64,000 bases of DNA. Origin: Phycisphaerae bacterium (lineage in GTDB: Bacteria > Planctomycetota > Phycisphaerae > SM23-33). The position numbers and the translations under genes are program-made. The stretch spans positions 1 through 64,000 of the forward strand of contig JASLNT010000059.1 of assembly GCA_030745875.1 (NCBI GenBank), in the 5' to 3' direction. Numbering within the stretch: position 1 is the stretch's first letter; every line of letters starts with the position of its first letter. Shown piece by piece: positions 52,944 through 62,898 of this stretch. Under the pieces are notes generated by a model. The model ran no database searches, was not told the DNA's origin, and was given only the letters and a program-made list of their open reading frames with translations.

Positions 52944-55900
52944 GATACGGTCTCCTGGGCATGGGCTGCGGTTTGCCAACCGGCGACAACCGCGCGGGAC
53001 AGTCTATTCAGTTCACTTATCGCTAGTTGCGCCGCTTCGACGTCTTCGGTTTCGGCGGCGTGTTCGAGAACTCTGGCTGCATCGGTTAGCGACTGGTATC
53101 CGTATCCGCCGCCGGCTCCTTTTAGTTGATGGGCCAGTCTTCGGAGTTCTTCGCAGCAGTTGTTGGCGATCGCTGCGGCCATTTCCTCGACGAAACCGCC
53201 CAGACGACCCACGAAGTCGCCGATGATCTCTTTCATGTCCGGATCGTCGGCGTACTCGGAGTGAATCGCGCTTGGTGAGGCGTCGGACGCGTCGGTTGAT
53301 TTAGCGGATGGAGTCTGTTCGCACGCTGCGGATTGGTCAGGATCGCTGGTCTGCAGGTTTCGTTCAATGGCTTGGGCCAGATCATCAGACTTGATGGGCT
53401 TGACGACATAGTCGTCCATGCCGGACGCCAGGCATTTCTCTCGATCGCCTTTCATGGCGTTGGCGGTCATGGCTACGATCGGGATGTCGTGATTTCGAAC
53501 GGTTGAGTTTGGGTCGCGAATGGTTTGGGTGGCTTGATATCCGTCCATCTCAGGCATTTGGCAGTCCATAAGGACCAGGTCGTAGTCCCTTTCGGTCAGG
53601 GCGGAGATCGCCTCGTTGCCGCTGGCGACCACGTCAACTCGATATCCGAGTTTCTTCTCCAGGGTCAGCGTGGCGACTTTCTGGTTGGCGATGTTGTCCT
53701 CGGCCAGGAGAATGTGTGCCTGGGATCTGCATCCCTCGGTCAGAGTGTGTCGAGTGACGATCGTTCTATCGATCCGGTCCTGAGGATTCGACGCCTTTCC
53801 TATTACGGTTTGCAGGCAGTCGAGCAGTTGGGACTGCTTGACGGGTTTTATCAGATACGCGGCGAAATCGGCTTGAGTTAAGCGTTCAGCGTCACCGCGT
53901 TGTCCGGAGGAGGTCAGCATTATCAGAGATGCTTCGCACAGATCCGGATCATTCTTGATCCGCCGCCCCAGCGTTTCGCCGTTTACTTCGGGCATGTTGT
54001 AGTCAAGGAGCACCATGTTGAAAGGATCGTTCCGATCGTGGGCTTGTCGCATCATGTCCAGGGCTTCTCGGGCGGATGCGGCTTCTTCGGGGCGACATCC
54101 CCATGCCGTGAGATAACGCGACAGGATGTACCTGTTGGTCTTGTTGTCGTCGACCGACAGCACCCTGAGGCCTTCGATTGTTCCCGGGTGATCGAGTTCA
54201 TTCCGCACGGCGCCGGGACGTTTGGTCAGGACGGCGGTGAACCAGAAAGTCGCCCCCTTGCCTTCCTGACTCTCCACTCCGATCCGCCCGCCCATCATCT
54301 CGACAAGTTGCCTGGATATCGCCAGCCCCAGCCCCGTTCCCCCGTACTTTCGTGTCGTGGATGTGTCGGCCTGTGTGAACGATTGGAACAGACGGTCCCT
54401 GTGATCCTCCGAGACACCTATGCCCGTGTCGCGGACGACAAATCGCACCGTCACGTGTGTTTCAGTTTCCTGGTCGAGCGCGGCGCTTACGGCTACTTCA
54501 CCTGCTTCGGTGAACTTGATTGCGTTACCGGCCAGGTTCAGCAAAATCTGTCGTATGCGTCCGGGGTCTCCGCTGACTGTTTGTGAGAGATACGGATCTA
54601 TGAAGCAAGAGAACCCCAGGCCTTTCTCCTCGGCCTTTATCACCAGGGCGTCGGTTACGCCCTCAACTGCGGCGCGAAGATCGAAGTCGATGGTCTCTAT
54701 ATCAAGTTTGCCTGCTTCGATCTTGGAGAAGTCCAGGATATCGTTGATTAGCGTCAGAAGTTGGTCGCTGCAGTCTCGGACGATGCAAGCGCTCTGTCGT
54801 TGATCTCCGGTCAGGTCTGTGTCGAGCAGCAAACTGGTCATTCCGATGATCCCGTTCATCGGCGTGCGAATCTCGTGGGACATGTTGGCCAGGAATGCGC
54901 TCTTGGCGAGATTGGCGGCTTCGGCGGCGTCCTTGGCTTGACGCATCTCTTCGGACTGCCGAGCGAGCCTCTTGTCGACGTGACCGAGAAAGAAGTAAAA
55001 GAAGATCACTATCGCCAGTCCAATTGCACCGCACGCCAGTGAAACGTGCGTAACTGTCCGGGCGAAGCTCGTGGATTCAGCTGTGACGTTTCGCATGACG
55101 ACCATGCGGCCGACATTGCGGCCCCCGGCGTCCTGCAATTCCTGGATGGTTGCGCGGTAATCGCCCGTGTCCAGTGTGACTGCGATATCGCTGGTTTCGC
55201 GGGATCTGTCATCGAGGTGCGCTGTGATGATCTCTGGTACGCTCTTCAGGGTCTGATCTATGATAACGGACGTCGTGCTCTGATCCCAATCGGCCTTGCG
55301 TTCGAGCATTTTCATCCCGTCGATCCACTTGCTCCGTTCGACGAATTCCTTGTTTATAGCTACAACGAACTCCATCCCCTGCGCTTCTTTCAACTGTCCG
55401 GTGATGTGCTCGATCTCTTCGCCAAGCTCTATATAACCGACAAGTCGGTCGCCGTCGAACCATGGGCGAACGGTCCGCAGCGTAAAGGTGCCCAGAGGCC
55501 CAAGCTCTATTCCCCAGGCTGTCTTGCCCGTTCTTTCGGCCTCAATGGCGGTGAACCGGTCGATCTTGTCGCCGGACCGTTCGGGCTTGTGAACGCGAAG
55601 CACGCACACGCGGTCCGGGTTGTGAAAATAGAAATGGGTGATCCGATGCTCCTGGCGGAGATGTTGGAAAGTGGCCTCGGTTTGTGCGCGCAGTGCTTCA
55701 GCATCACCGGAGGCGAGGGTCGTCCTGAGCGCCGTGTCCCTGGATAACACCTCCAGAGCGATATCCATCATTGCGGCTTCTCTTTCCAAGGCTGTTCGGA
55801 ACGCCGCCGGTATGCGATCAAAGGCTTCCTGGGATTCCGTCGCCACCCGTCGCCGAGTGTCGACCAATACGAGCATTGCGCAGAAGCCGACCATTGCCAG

Positions 55901-56026
55901 CATCAGCACCGCCAGGGGCGCTAGAATCCACAGGCGAATCTTCTGTCGCCCGGACCCGCCGGATAAGCCTGGTGATCCATCCTTGCAGTGTGATGTAGTT
56001 CTTGATGTCTCCGGCTGAGTGGACAT
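52940..56026 (-). CDS. BarA-like hybrid sensor histidine kinase (HisKA, HATPase, REC, REC, HPt)
   Basis: 1028 residues. Two membrane helices (about 30-55 and 325-347) enclose a periplasmic sensor region of about 270 residues resembling a double-CACHE domain ([19 protein letters not shown]). A HisKA helix carries the phospho-His in [15 protein letters not shown] (about 384), the ATPase has NAIKFT, DTGIGV and GTGLGL, the first receiver has Asp in VLLDYNMPE (about 672), the second in [12 protein letters not shown] (about 819), and an HPt domain ends it with [12 protein letters not shown] (about 965). All phosphotransfer residues are intact. It would pass phosphate through HPt to the overlapping REC-GGDEF protein. 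Ligand unknown. Confidence 0.95.
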   Translation of the reverse strand: MSTQPETSRTTSHCKDGSPGLSGGSGRQKIRLWILAPLAVLMLAMVGFCAMLVLVDTRRRVATESQEAFDRIPAAFRTALEREAAMMDIALEVLSRDTALRTTLASGDAEALRAQTEATFQHLRQEHRITHFYFHNPDRVCVLRVHKPERSGDKIDRFTAIEAERTGKTAWGIELGPLGTFTLRTVRPWFDGDRLVGYIELGEEIEHITGQLKEAQGMEFVVAINKEFVERSKWIDGMKMLERKADWDQSTTSVIIDQTLKSVPEIITAHLDDRSRETSDIAVTLDTGDYRATIQELQDAGGRNVGRMVVMRNVTAESTSFARTVTHVSLACGAIGLAIVIFFYFFLGHVDKRLARQSEEMRQAKDAAEAANLAKSAFLANMSHEIRTPMNGIIGMTSLLLDTDLTGDQRQSACIVRDCSDQLLTLINDILDFSKIEAGKLDIETIDFDLRAAVEGVTDALVIKAEEKGLGFSCFIDPYLSQTVSGDPGRIRQILLNLAGNAIKFTEAGEVAVSAALDQETETHVTVRFVVRDTGIGVSEDHRDRLFQSFTQADTSTTRKYGGTGLGLAISRQLVEMMGGRIGVESQEGKGATFWFTAVLTKRPGAVRNELDHPGTIEGLRVLSVDDNKTNRYILSRYLTAWGCRPEEAASAREALDMMRQAHDRNDPFNMVLLDYNMPEVNGETLGRRIKNDPDLCEASLIMLTSSGQRGDAERLTQADFAAYLIKPVKQSQLLDCLQTVIGKASNPQDRIDRTIVTRHTLTEGCRSQAHILLAEDNIANQKVATLTLEKKLGYRVDVVASGNEAISALTERDYDLVLMDCQMPEMDGYQATQTIRDPNSTVRNHDIPIVAMTANAMKGDREKCLASGMDDYVVKPIKSDDLAQAIERNLQTSDPDQSAACEQTPSAKSTDASDASPSAIHSEYADDPDMKEIIGDFVGRLGGFVEEMAAAIANNCCEELRRLAHQLKGAGGGYGYQSLTDAARVLEHAAETEDVEAAQLAISELNRLSRAVVAGWQTAAHAQETVS

Positions 56027-56281
56027 CTTTGTCTATCCTTCCAGATCGCCAGGGCGTGGGGTTTGCCTTACGCCCTCTTGATCTCCTGCTGGAGCGGTTA
56101 CGTTGCAACGCACCTTCGCCAATAGACCCGATCCTATGGATTGATCGGAGTATTTCAGGTCCCCCTTTAGTTGCGCATAACAGTTAATTCTGTTAAAAAG
56201 CCTGAGCGTTCTCTACGGTAAGCCTTTGGATTCCAAGCTGTTAAGGCGATTCGCAAGATGTGATTGAAACTCAAGCGCGGA
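56027..56281. other. 255-bp spacer between sensor kinase genes
   Basis: Both flanking genes are on the minus strand. The spacer holds a perfect inverted repeat (56178-56195) and no gene. The promoter for the hybrid kinase must lie here, but no good -35/-10 pair was seen. Confidence 0.4.
56178..56195. promoter_or_regulatory. Inverted repeat TAACAG-N6-CTGTTA, possible operator
   Basis: Perfect 6-bp arms around TTAATT, about 150 bases upstream of the hybrid kinase start. The size suits a dimeric regulator. It could also be a weak end-of-transcript hairpin for the PAS kinase gene, since the minus strand lacks a clear T run right after it. Confidence 0.3.
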
Positions 56282-58201
56282 TCAGGCGTCTGGTGATTCG
56301 GGGCGTTCTATCGGAAGTGAGGCCCGAATACTGGTCTTGCCCGGTTGGGAGGTGATTTCGATGGTCCCGTCAACTGCACGGGCTCGTTCGGTCATCGACC
56401 GCAGGCCCAGACCCTGTCTGAGTTTGGAGTCAGTGTCGAATCCGACCCCGTCATCGCAAACAGTCATGGTCAGCACGTTGGCCTGTCTTTTCAGGCTGAT
56501 GCGGATATTCTTGGCTTTTCCGTGTCGCAAAGCATTGCTGACAGCTTCCTGGGCCATTCGGAACAGGGCGATCTCCTGTTCGGGATCGAAGCGTGCTTCA
56601 GAGAGTGAATCGTCGCACTGAAGTTGAAAATTGACCGACGGCTGGCAGGACCGCCCCAGCTGTCGCAGAGAGTCAGCCAGTCCGGTCAGTTCGAGCATTG
56701 GCGGATAGAGCCCGTAACAGATGGTTCGGATCTCCTGGATGGTTTCTGTGCATTGCTGTCCCATGTTTCGCAGGGCCTCGATTTCAGCTTCGTGGCCGGA
56801 GGTGTCCCCGCAACCCACAATGGTTCGTTGGATGCCCAGCGACATCGCCACAAGCTTCTGTCCGACCGAGTCATGCAATTCCGCAGCCAGGTGTCTCCGC
56901 TCGTCTTCACCGGCGTTCAGGAGCCTGCGATGGACGCTTCGCAGGTCTTCCTGTGCCTGGGTCAACTCGCTGGTGCGCACCTCGACCATTTCCTCCAGGT
57001 GAATTCGATGGCGTTCCAACTCATCTTCGATCTGCTTGCGTTCGGTGATGTCCAACCACGTTCCGATGATCTCCTTGGGATTTCCGCTTTCGTCCCGTAC
57101 GAGTACGGCCTGGTCCAGGAACCACAGATACCGCCCGTCGGCCGCACGCCAGCGGTACTCGACTTCGATGACGCCTTTCTCGAGCAACTCGTCAAATGCC
57201 CCCAACGCTCGCTCGCGGTCGTCCGGATGCAGTCTGGCGGCCCACAATCCGATATCCTCTACAAACTGGTCGGCTGTGAAGCCGCATACATCGACTATTT
57301 GTTCACTGACCCACGTACCGCCGTAGTCGCCGAACGGTTGTCCGATGTAGAACGCCATAGGCAATGATCGAAGGATCAGCGATTCGCGCATAGACTTCTC
57401 TCGCAACTTATCTTGCGCCTGCTTATGCTCGGTGAGGTCACGGGCGATGCCTATGACTCCGAGCACGTTGCCCTCCTCGTCGTGATAGGGAGATTTGGTG
57501 GTCCGGTATAACCGTTCGCTTCCGGCGATCTCGATTGTTTCCCGCAAGTCCTCGGGTTCTCCCGACGCCATTACCCGGCGGTCGTAGTCCTGAAGCTTGC
57601 TCGCAACGTCGGCGGGGAGGTGCGCCCTGTCGTCCGTGCCGATCACTTCATCAACAGACGATTTGCCCAGCCCCCTGGCTGTCGCGGTGTTCAAGAGGAT
57701 ATAACGACCTTCGCAGTCCTTCAGGAAGATAGGGTCGGATATCCCTTCCATCACCGCGTGCATCAGATTGTGATTTCTCTTCAGGGCCTCCTCGGCCTGT
57801 TTGCTCTCGGTCACGTCTTTCGCGATCACGCAGTATTTGCGCTGGCCGGCGATGGTCATGTGTCGGTGGCTTACCAGCAGACTGCGTCGTTGACCGTTTT
57901 TCCGGACGATGTCGACTTCGTAGGGCTCGCCCTTGCCGGCCTGGACTTCCTCCCACCGTTCGAGAATGAACTCGTGGAAGTCGGGCGGGATGACCTTTAT
58001 GAAGTCATGCCCGATCAGTTCATCAGCGGGCCAGCCGAGAATCTGAAAGAACGCCTCATTGCCGAACTCGAAACGTCCTTCCCTGTCCACCACGAAAATG
58101 CCGTCATGCGACGTCTGGATGATGGTGTCCAGATAGTTCTTAAGATCGTGTCGGGCGTCCGTGTCCGCCCGATTCTGTCTATTATCCCGTTCGCTGCCCA
58201 T
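56282..58201 (-). CDS. PAS-domain sensor histidine kinase, NarX/LiaS-type (HisKA_3)
   Basis: 639 residues, no membrane helix, so cytoplasmic. Three PAS domains with PAC tails lie at about 22-135, 147-265 and 280-395 (GIFVVDREGRFEFGNEAFFQILGW, PIFLKDCEGRYILLNTATARGLG, FDYR-type third). A coiled coil (about 398-425) leads to a HisKA_3 motif DERRHLAAELHDSVGQKL (His about 442) and an ATPase with QEAVSNALRHG, DDGVGF and GLGLRSM. Such kinases normally pair with NarL-type regulators, none of which is in this window. AAGG lies 8 bases before the ATG. Signal is unknown; PAS domains often sense redox, oxygen or small ligands. Confidence 0.94.
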   Translation of the reverse strand: MGSERDNRQNRADTDARHDLKNYLDTIIQTSHDGIFVVDREGRFEFGNEAFFQILGWPADELIGHDFIKVIPPDFHEFILERWEEVQAGKGEPYEVDIVRKNGQRRSLLVSHRHMTIAGQRKYCVIAKDVTESKQAEEALKRNHNLMHAVMEGISDPIFLKDCEGRYILLNTATARGLGKSSVDEVIGTDDRAHLPADVASKLQDYDRRVMASGEPEDLRETIEIAGSERLYRTTKSPYHDEEGNVLGVIGIARDLTEHKQAQDKLREKSMRESLILRSLPMAFYIGQPFGDYGGTWVSEQIVDVCGFTADQFVEDIGLWAARLHPDDRERALGAFDELLEKGVIEVEYRWRAADGRYLWFLDQAVLVRDESGNPKEIIGTWLDITERKQIEDELERHRIHLEEMVEVRTSELTQAQEDLRSVHRRLLNAGEDERRHLAAELHDSVGQKLVAMSLGIQRTIVGCGDTSGHEAEIEALRNMGQQCTETIQEIRTICYGLYPPMLELTGLADSLRQLGRSCQPSVNFQLQCDDSLSEARFDPEQEIALFRMAQEAVSNALRHGKAKNIRISLKRQANVLTMTVCDDGVGFDTDSKLRQGLGLRSMTERARAVDGTIEITSQPGKTSIRASLPIERPESPDA

Positions 58202-58278
58202 GTAGATGCCTTCAAATGATGCATGCGATTATATCCATCCGGCGATTTTGCACAACGACTATCCGTCCTCCTCAGTGC

Positions 58279-58307
58279 TTGTCTTGTCGTGACTGTCGGG
58301 AGATAAT
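58279..58307 (+). promoter_or_regulatory. Sigma-70-like promoter of third HzsA-related gene
   Basis: TTGTCT (58279-58284) and GATAAT (58302-58307) with a 17-base spacer. The predicted start near 58314 gives a leader of only about 15 bases, just enough for the AGGAG before the ATG at 58329. Confidence 0.55.
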
Positions 58308-58328
58308 GTTCATCGACAGGAGTTGACT

Positions 58329-60689
58329 ATGCGACGATATCTGATTCTTGCCGCCTGTGTGACGGTCTTCTGCAGCGGTTTTGCGGGTGCTGACACACCG
58401 CGGCGAATTGTAGATGACTGGCTTGCCCAGGACGGCGCGGGACCGCGAGACGCGATCCGGCACCGGACCGTTGCGAAAGTAATTGCTGAACTCGGCGACC
58501 GAGGCGCTCGGTTACGGTCTGAAGCTGCGGCGTTGCGTAAGAAGAGTGCGGGCGGTGAGGGCGTTGAATGGCGCGGCCTGTACATTCGCGCCTGTGACGC
58601 ACGGCGGACAGCGAGACTCGCTCCGATGCTCGCCAAATGCGACAAGATCGTATTTACCAAGCATCACATCATACCAAGTTCCAACATCTTCTACACCGAG
58701 GCGCTTTCAGACGCCCAGAACCAGCGTAACTTCGCTCCGAATTCAGCGCTGTGTCTGCTGACTATGAAAGGCTCCTACGGTGAAGTCCGGAAGTTGCTGT
58801 CCGACTCGGGCGGGGTCATTCGCGACCCGGACGTTTCGTACGACGGTAAGCGGATTCTGTTCGCCTGGAAGAAATCGCGATTGAAGGATGACTACCACCT
58901 TTACGAGATGTCCGTCGCGTCGGGCAAGATAACGCAGATAACTTCCGGGCTGGGCTGGGCGGACTTCGACGGTAAGTATCTGCCCAACGGCGAGATCGTT
59001 TTCAATTCGACACGATGCGTGCAGTCGGTCGACTGCAACTTTCCGGAAGTCAGCAACCTCTACATCTGTCGGGCCGACGGGAAGCACATGCGGCGCGTCG
59101 GGTTCGACCAGGTCCACACCAGCGCGCCCGCGGTGCTGGATGACGGGCGGGTGATATACACGCGATGGGACTACAACGATCGCGGGCAAGTGTTCACCCA
59201 ACCGCTGTTCCAAATGAACGCCGACGGGACCGGGCAAACTGAGTTTTACGGTAACAATTCGTGGTTTCCGACATCCATCCAGTTTGCACGAGGGATACCC
59301 GGAACGCAGAAGGTCGTGGCGGTTCTTCCGGGTCACCACACGCGCCGAGCGGGCAAGCTCGCAATAATTGACCCCACGAAAGGGCGCCAGGAAGCAAGCG
59401 GGGTCCAGTTGATCGCCCCCGTTCGGCGAACCGAACCGGCTCGCGTGGATCGTTACGGGCAGAACGGCGAGTTGTTCAGGCATCCTTATGCGCTGAGCGA
59501 GAAGCATTTTATCGTTGGTTACGCGCCCGACGGATGGAAGGGTAAGAAGGGCGGCAAGGAGATTACACCGTTTGGGCTTTATTTCTTCACCGCTGACGGG
59601 CGGCGTGAATTGCTGGCGTGGGACGATTCTATCCCGTGTTCACAACCCGTGCCCCTGACGTCGCGGAAGATCCCGCAACAACGCGCCAGCATGGTTGACT
59701 ATCGCAAATCGACCGGTATCTACGCCGTCCAAAACGTATACGCCGGGCCCGGGCTGAAGGGCGTCAGGCGAGGTCGGGCCAGGAAGCTGCGGGTTATCGC
59801 GCTGGAGTTTCGGGCGCTTGGCATAGGGCGGAATTCAAACCGCGGACCGGCCGGAGGGGCGATGGTGACCACGCCGATCTCCATCGACAACGGTTCGTGG
59901 GATGTCAAGAAAGTGCTTGGAGACGTTCCGATCGAATCAGACGGGTCGGCGTGTTTCGAGGTCCCGGCCAGGACGCCGGTCTACTTCCAGATAATCGATG
60001 AAAGGGGCTGCGCGATTCAGACCATGCGAAGCTGGTCAACTCTCCAGCCGGGCGAGCACTACGCTTGCATCGGGTGTCACGAAAACAAGAACGAAACTAC
60101 GCTGTCGACCGCCGCCGGAGCGACTATCGCGGCGCGAAAAGGACCCCGAAAACCCATACCGTTCTACGGTCCGCCGCGAGGTTTCAGTTTCCCCAAAGAG
60201 ATCCAACCGATCCTCGATAAACACTGCATACGCTGCCACGACGGCGCCAGGAAGACCGACGACAACAGGAAATCGTTCAGCCTCCTGTCGAGGGGCAATG
60301 TAGACCGTCGGGCCAAACGTATCTGGAGCGATTCGTACCTGGCGCTTACCAAACGGGGCAAGAAGAACCCTCTGACCAACTGGATAAGTCCGCAGTCCGG
60401 CCCGTCGATGCTCCCCCCATACCACGCCGGAGCCGCCAAAAGCAAACTGCTGACGATCCTCGAGAAGGGGCACGAGAAGACAAAACTCTCACGTGAGGAG
60501 CTCGAGAAGATCGCATGCTGGCTGGACCTGCTGATCCCGTACTGCGGCGACTATCGCGAGGCCAACGCCTGGTCCGACGCAGAGAAGCGGAACTACGACC
60601 GCTTCGAGTCCAAACGCAAGAAAGCCCAAACCGCAGAAGCCGGAAACATCCGCCAATTGCTGGCGGCGCAATCGACCGGTAAGAGTTGA
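58329..60689 (+). CDS. HzsA-related protein with two CxxCH haem motifs
   Basis: 786 residues from the ATG at 58329 (AGGAG six bases upstream; a TTG at 58323 is less likely). Signal peptide about 1-21. The central part has the same PD40-like phrases as its 42670 paralogue (IRDPDVSYDGKRILFAWKKS, APAVLDDGRVIYTRWDYND, FYGNNSWFPTS), and the C-terminal part has CIGCHENKN and CIRCHDG, so two c-type haems are expected. It resembles the 42670 protein without the N-terminal jelly roll. Stands alone, converging on the C-type lectin gene with a 7-base gap and no terminator. Confidence 0.85.
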   Translation: MRRYLILAACVTVFCSGFAGADTPRRIVDDWLAQDGAGPRDAIRHRTVAKVIAELGDRGARLRSEAAALRKKSAGGEGVEWRGLYIRACDARRTARLAPMLAKCDKIVFTKHHIIPSSNIFYTEALSDAQNQRNFAPNSALCLLTMKGSYGEVRKLLSDSGGVIRDPDVSYDGKRILFAWKKSRLKDDYHLYEMSVASGKITQITSGLGWADFDGKYLPNGEIVFNSTRCVQSVDCNFPEVSNLYICRADGKHMRRVGFDQVHTSAPAVLDDGRVIYTRWDYNDRGQVFTQPLFQMNADGTGQTEFYGNNSWFPTSIQFARGIPGTQKVVAVLPGHHTRRAGKLAIIDPTKGRQEASGVQLIAPVRRTEPARVDRYGQNGELFRHPYALSEKHFIVGYAPDGWKGKKGGKEITPFGLYFFTADGRRELLAWDDSIPCSQPVPLTSRKIPQQRASMVDYRKSTGIYAVQNVYAGPGLKGVRRGRARKLRVIALEFRALGIGRNSNRGPAGGAMVTTPISIDNGSWDVKKVLGDVPIESDGSACFEVPARTPVYFQIIDERGCAIQTMRSWSTLQPGEHYACIGCHENKNETTLSTAAGATIAARKGPRKPIPFYGPPRGFSFPKEIQPILDKHCIRCHDGARKTDDNRKSFSLLSRGNVDRRAKRIWSDSYLALTKRGKKNPLTNWISPQSGPSMLPPYHAGAAKSKLLTILEKGHEKTKLSREELEKIACWLDLLIPYCGDYREANAWSDAEKRNYDRFESKRKKAQTAEAGNIRQLLAAQSTGKS

Positions 60690-60696
60690 GCCCGTA

Positions 60697-61440
60697 CTAT
60701 TCCCATTCGCAAACGAAACCGACCACGCTGCTGTAGTTCAAGTCAACGTCAATGAGCAGGCGCGGTCCCTTGCCGGCCGCCAGAGCGGCGTAGTTCTCGC
60801 TTCCGCCTTTATTGTTCGGCTCGCTCTCCATCCAGGAGTTCTTGTCCACCGGTTTCCTGTCACCCCAACGCCAGTCTCCCTCTTTGTGTGCGTCGCTCGC
60901 CCCGACCCATAATTGAACTCCTCGAAACGCTTTGTCGATGAAGGCCAGTTCCTCCAAGGTTTCAGCATATGCAAGATGCCCTCCCATCTTCTTGCACAAC
61001 GCGTCGGCTTCTTTCCAGTTCGCCTTTGAGGCGATCGCCAGGTATGTGTGTCCCTTGAATGAGACTCCGCAAGCCTTCAGCACGGATGTCTTGGGCGTTA
61101 CTTTGGACGTATTTCCGAACTGATCGTCGAGAGATTTGCGTATAATTGCTATCTCCTTTTCCATCTTTATCCCGTCGATCTCTGAAACTTGTTTCCTGGC
61201 GGCGTTGAGGCGTCTGATGGCGGTGTTCCCGGCGGTGATGATCTTCTTATCGCGAGCCTTCTGATAGGGGGCCGCGTATTTTGCGTAAAACGCGTCGGCG
61301 TCTTTGAGGGCCTTGGCGTAGTCGGACTTGATTCTGGGGATGAGGATGTTAGCGGCGGATTTCGATGGTTTATCGGCCGCCAGGGCGACGATCGACGCTA
61401 ACAGTAATACTACGATCAGTCCGGTAAGTGTCTGTTTCAC
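60697..61440 (-). CDS. Secreted C-type lectin domain protein
   Basis: 247 residues starting with GTG at 61440 behind AAGGGAAGA. Signal peptide about 1-21. A helical, probably coiled-coil segment (about 30-105) is followed by a C-type lectin domain (about 120-247): FKGHTYLAIASKANWKEADALC, LWVGASD, WRWGD, then SEPNNKGGSENYA and GFVCEWE. EPN plus E/N is the calcium and mannose-type sugar site of animal lectins. The outer disulfide pair is present (ALC and FVC) but the inner pair is absent. It may trimerise through the helix like collectins and bind cell-surface or substrate sugars. Confidence 0.88.
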   Translation of the reverse strand: MKQTLTGLIVVLLLASIVALAADKPSKSAANILIPRIKSDYAKALKDADAFYAKYAAPYQKARDKKIITAGNTAIRRLNAARKQVSEIDGIKMEKEIAIIRKSLDDQFGNTSKVTPKTSVLKACGVSFKGHTYLAIASKANWKEADALCKKMGGHLAYAETLEELAFIDKAFRGVQLWVGASDAHKEGDWRWGDRKPVDKNSWMESEPNNKGGSENYAALAAGKGPRLLIDVDLNYSSVVGFVCEWE

Positions 61441-61487
61441 AGTTCTTCCCTTTCATAGCGAAATCGGATCTGCTCATCTGTCAACAT

Positions 61488-61493
61488 ATTATA
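61488..61493 (-). promoter_or_regulatory. -10 box of lectin gene
   Basis: The minus strand has a perfect TATAAT (61493-61488) about 48 bases before the GTG start. The -35 region is poor (CATTGT at a 17-base spacing, or TTGTGG at 15), so an activator may be needed. Confidence 0.4.
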
Positions 61494-61549
61494 GTGCAAC
61501 AGCTTTTCCCACAATGCTGGAAATCCCCCATATATGCCAATCGATGATC

Positions 61550-61578
61550 TTGACATGCTCGCGGCCTCGGGAGATACT
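61550..61578 (+). promoter_or_regulatory. Sigma-70 promoter of PQQ-like propeller gene
   Basis: Perfect -35 TTGACA (61550-61555), exact 17-base spacer, -10 GATACT (61573-61578). Transcription would begin near 61585, about 40 bases before the ATG at 61626. One of the best promoter matches in the window. Confidence 0.65.
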
Positions 61579-61625
61579 GCTGGGACTGTTAATTAAACGT
61601 AAACCTTCAATTAAGAGAGATTGCC

Positions 61626-62858
61626 ATGACCACACGAAACAAGACTGCTTCTACGCTTGCTATCGCAGCTCTGCTTGGACTCTGTTTCACTGCAATATCC
61701 TTCGCCGCCGATTGGCCTGGGTTTCTGGGCCCCAATCGCGACGGGCATTCGCCGGATAAGGGTTTGCTGAAGAAATGGCCCGCAGACGGTCCGCCGCTGC
61801 TGTGGAAAGTCAAGAACATCGGACCGGGCTGGTCGTCGATGTCAGTGGTCGACGGTAATGTGTACACCACCGGAAATTCAGGTGGTAATCAAATGCTGAT
61901 CTGCCTGGACATCAACGGGAAAGAGAAGTGGCGGGTGAAACAGGGTCCTGAGGCTCCCAACAGAGGTTACCCGGGCGCGCGGTCTACCCCCACAATCGAT
62001 GGCAAGCTGCTTTATGTCACCGGTGGAGCCGGGGCGGTCACCTGCCATTCCATCACTGACGGGAGAGTAATCTGGGAGCGAAACATGAAGTCGGACATGG
62101 GCGGACGCGTAGGCGGATGGAAATACGCCGAGAGCGTCCTGATTCTGGGTAAGCTCGCCATCATCACGCCTGGCGGGAGCAATGCTATCGTAGCTCTCAA
62201 CAAGCTCACCGGAAAAACAGTCTGGAAGTCCGATGTGTCCGGTACGGCCGGTTACAGTTCGTGCATAACGATCACCGAGGGCGGAAGTACGATTATCTGC
62301 AATGGTTCGCAGAGCGGGCTGATGTTCGTTGACGCCAAGACGGGCAAACTGCTCGGCCAGAGCAAATTCGCCGCCCCCAACACCGCCAATTGTCCCACGC
62401 CTGCGTATTCGAACGGGTATCTGTTCTGGGCTGTTGGATACGGAAAGGGCGCCATATGCCTGAAGGTCGCCAACCGTTCCGGTAAATGGTCGTTCAAGGA
62501 AGCTTGGCGGAGTCGCGATTTCAACTGTCATCCGGGCAATTATGTTGTCCACGGCGGGAAGGTGTACGGAAAGGGCAGGCGGGGCTTGACGTGTGCGGAT
62601 CTGAAAACCGGAGAGACCGACTGGCAGGACCGCGTGAGCTCCGGTCAGGTCGCCTGGGCTGACGGGATGCTGTACGTTCAGGCCGACCGGGGCGGAAAGG
62701 TGACGCTGGTCGATCCGTCGGCGTCGAGCGACAGGGTCAAGGGCGCGTTCTCAGTTGACGGAAGAGGCAGTAGTTGGTCGCACCCGATAATAATCGATGG
62801 GCGGCTTTTTGTTCGCTATGACACGAATCTCTATTGTTTCAACGTAAAAGCCAAATAA
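61626..62858 (+). CDS. PQQ-like beta-propeller protein, secreted
   Basis: 410 residues; signal peptide about 1-27 (cut near SFA). The mature start ADWPGFLGPNRDGHSPDKGL is the standard opening of planctomycete PQQ-like propellers, followed by seven or eight blades with tryptophan-docking phrases (LDINGKEKWRVKQG, SITDGRVIWERN, NKLTGKTVWKSDV, DLKTGETDWQDR). No dehydrogenase catalytic motif is visible, so it is more like a BamB-type scaffold than a quinoprotein enzyme. It is transcribed alone from a strong promoter and followed by a separate promoter for the next gene. Confidence 0.92.
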   Translation: MTTRNKTASTLAIAALLGLCFTAISFAADWPGFLGPNRDGHSPDKGLLKKWPADGPPLLWKVKNIGPGWSSMSVVDGNVYTTGNSGGNQMLICLDINGKEKWRVKQGPEAPNRGYPGARSTPTIDGKLLYVTGGAGAVTCHSITDGRVIWERNMKSDMGGRVGGWKYAESVLILGKLAIITPGGSNAIVALNKLTGKTVWKSDVSGTAGYSSCITITEGGSTIICNGSQSGLMFVDAKTGKLLGQSKFAAPNTANCPTPAYSNGYLFWAVGYGKGAICLKVANRSGKWSFKEAWRSRDFNCHPGNYVVHGGKVYGKGRRGLTCADLKTGETDWQDRVSSGQVAWADGMLYVQADRGGKVTLVDPSASSDRVKGAFSVDGRGSSWSHPIIIDGRLFVRYDTNLYCFNVKAK

Positions 62859-62870
62859 CGTGATGTTGTG

Positions 62871-62898
62871 TTGACTTGGCCCGGAGGGCGTATAGAAT
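62871..62898 (+). promoter_or_regulatory. Sigma-70-like promoter of final lipoprotein gene
   Basis: TTGACT (62871-62876) and TAGAAT (62893-62898) with a 16-base spacer. About 98 bases of leader follow, with a perfect 7-bp hairpin GCGGTGA-N5-TCACCGC (62956-62974) before the AAAAGGAAAAAAG ribosome-binding site. Confidence 0.55.

Noticed and set aside
31643-60689. Anammox hydrazine synthase
   Set aside because: The three proteins resemble only the HzsA family in general; HzsB/C, hydrazine dehydrogenase and other anammox genes are absent and context is glycan breakdown.
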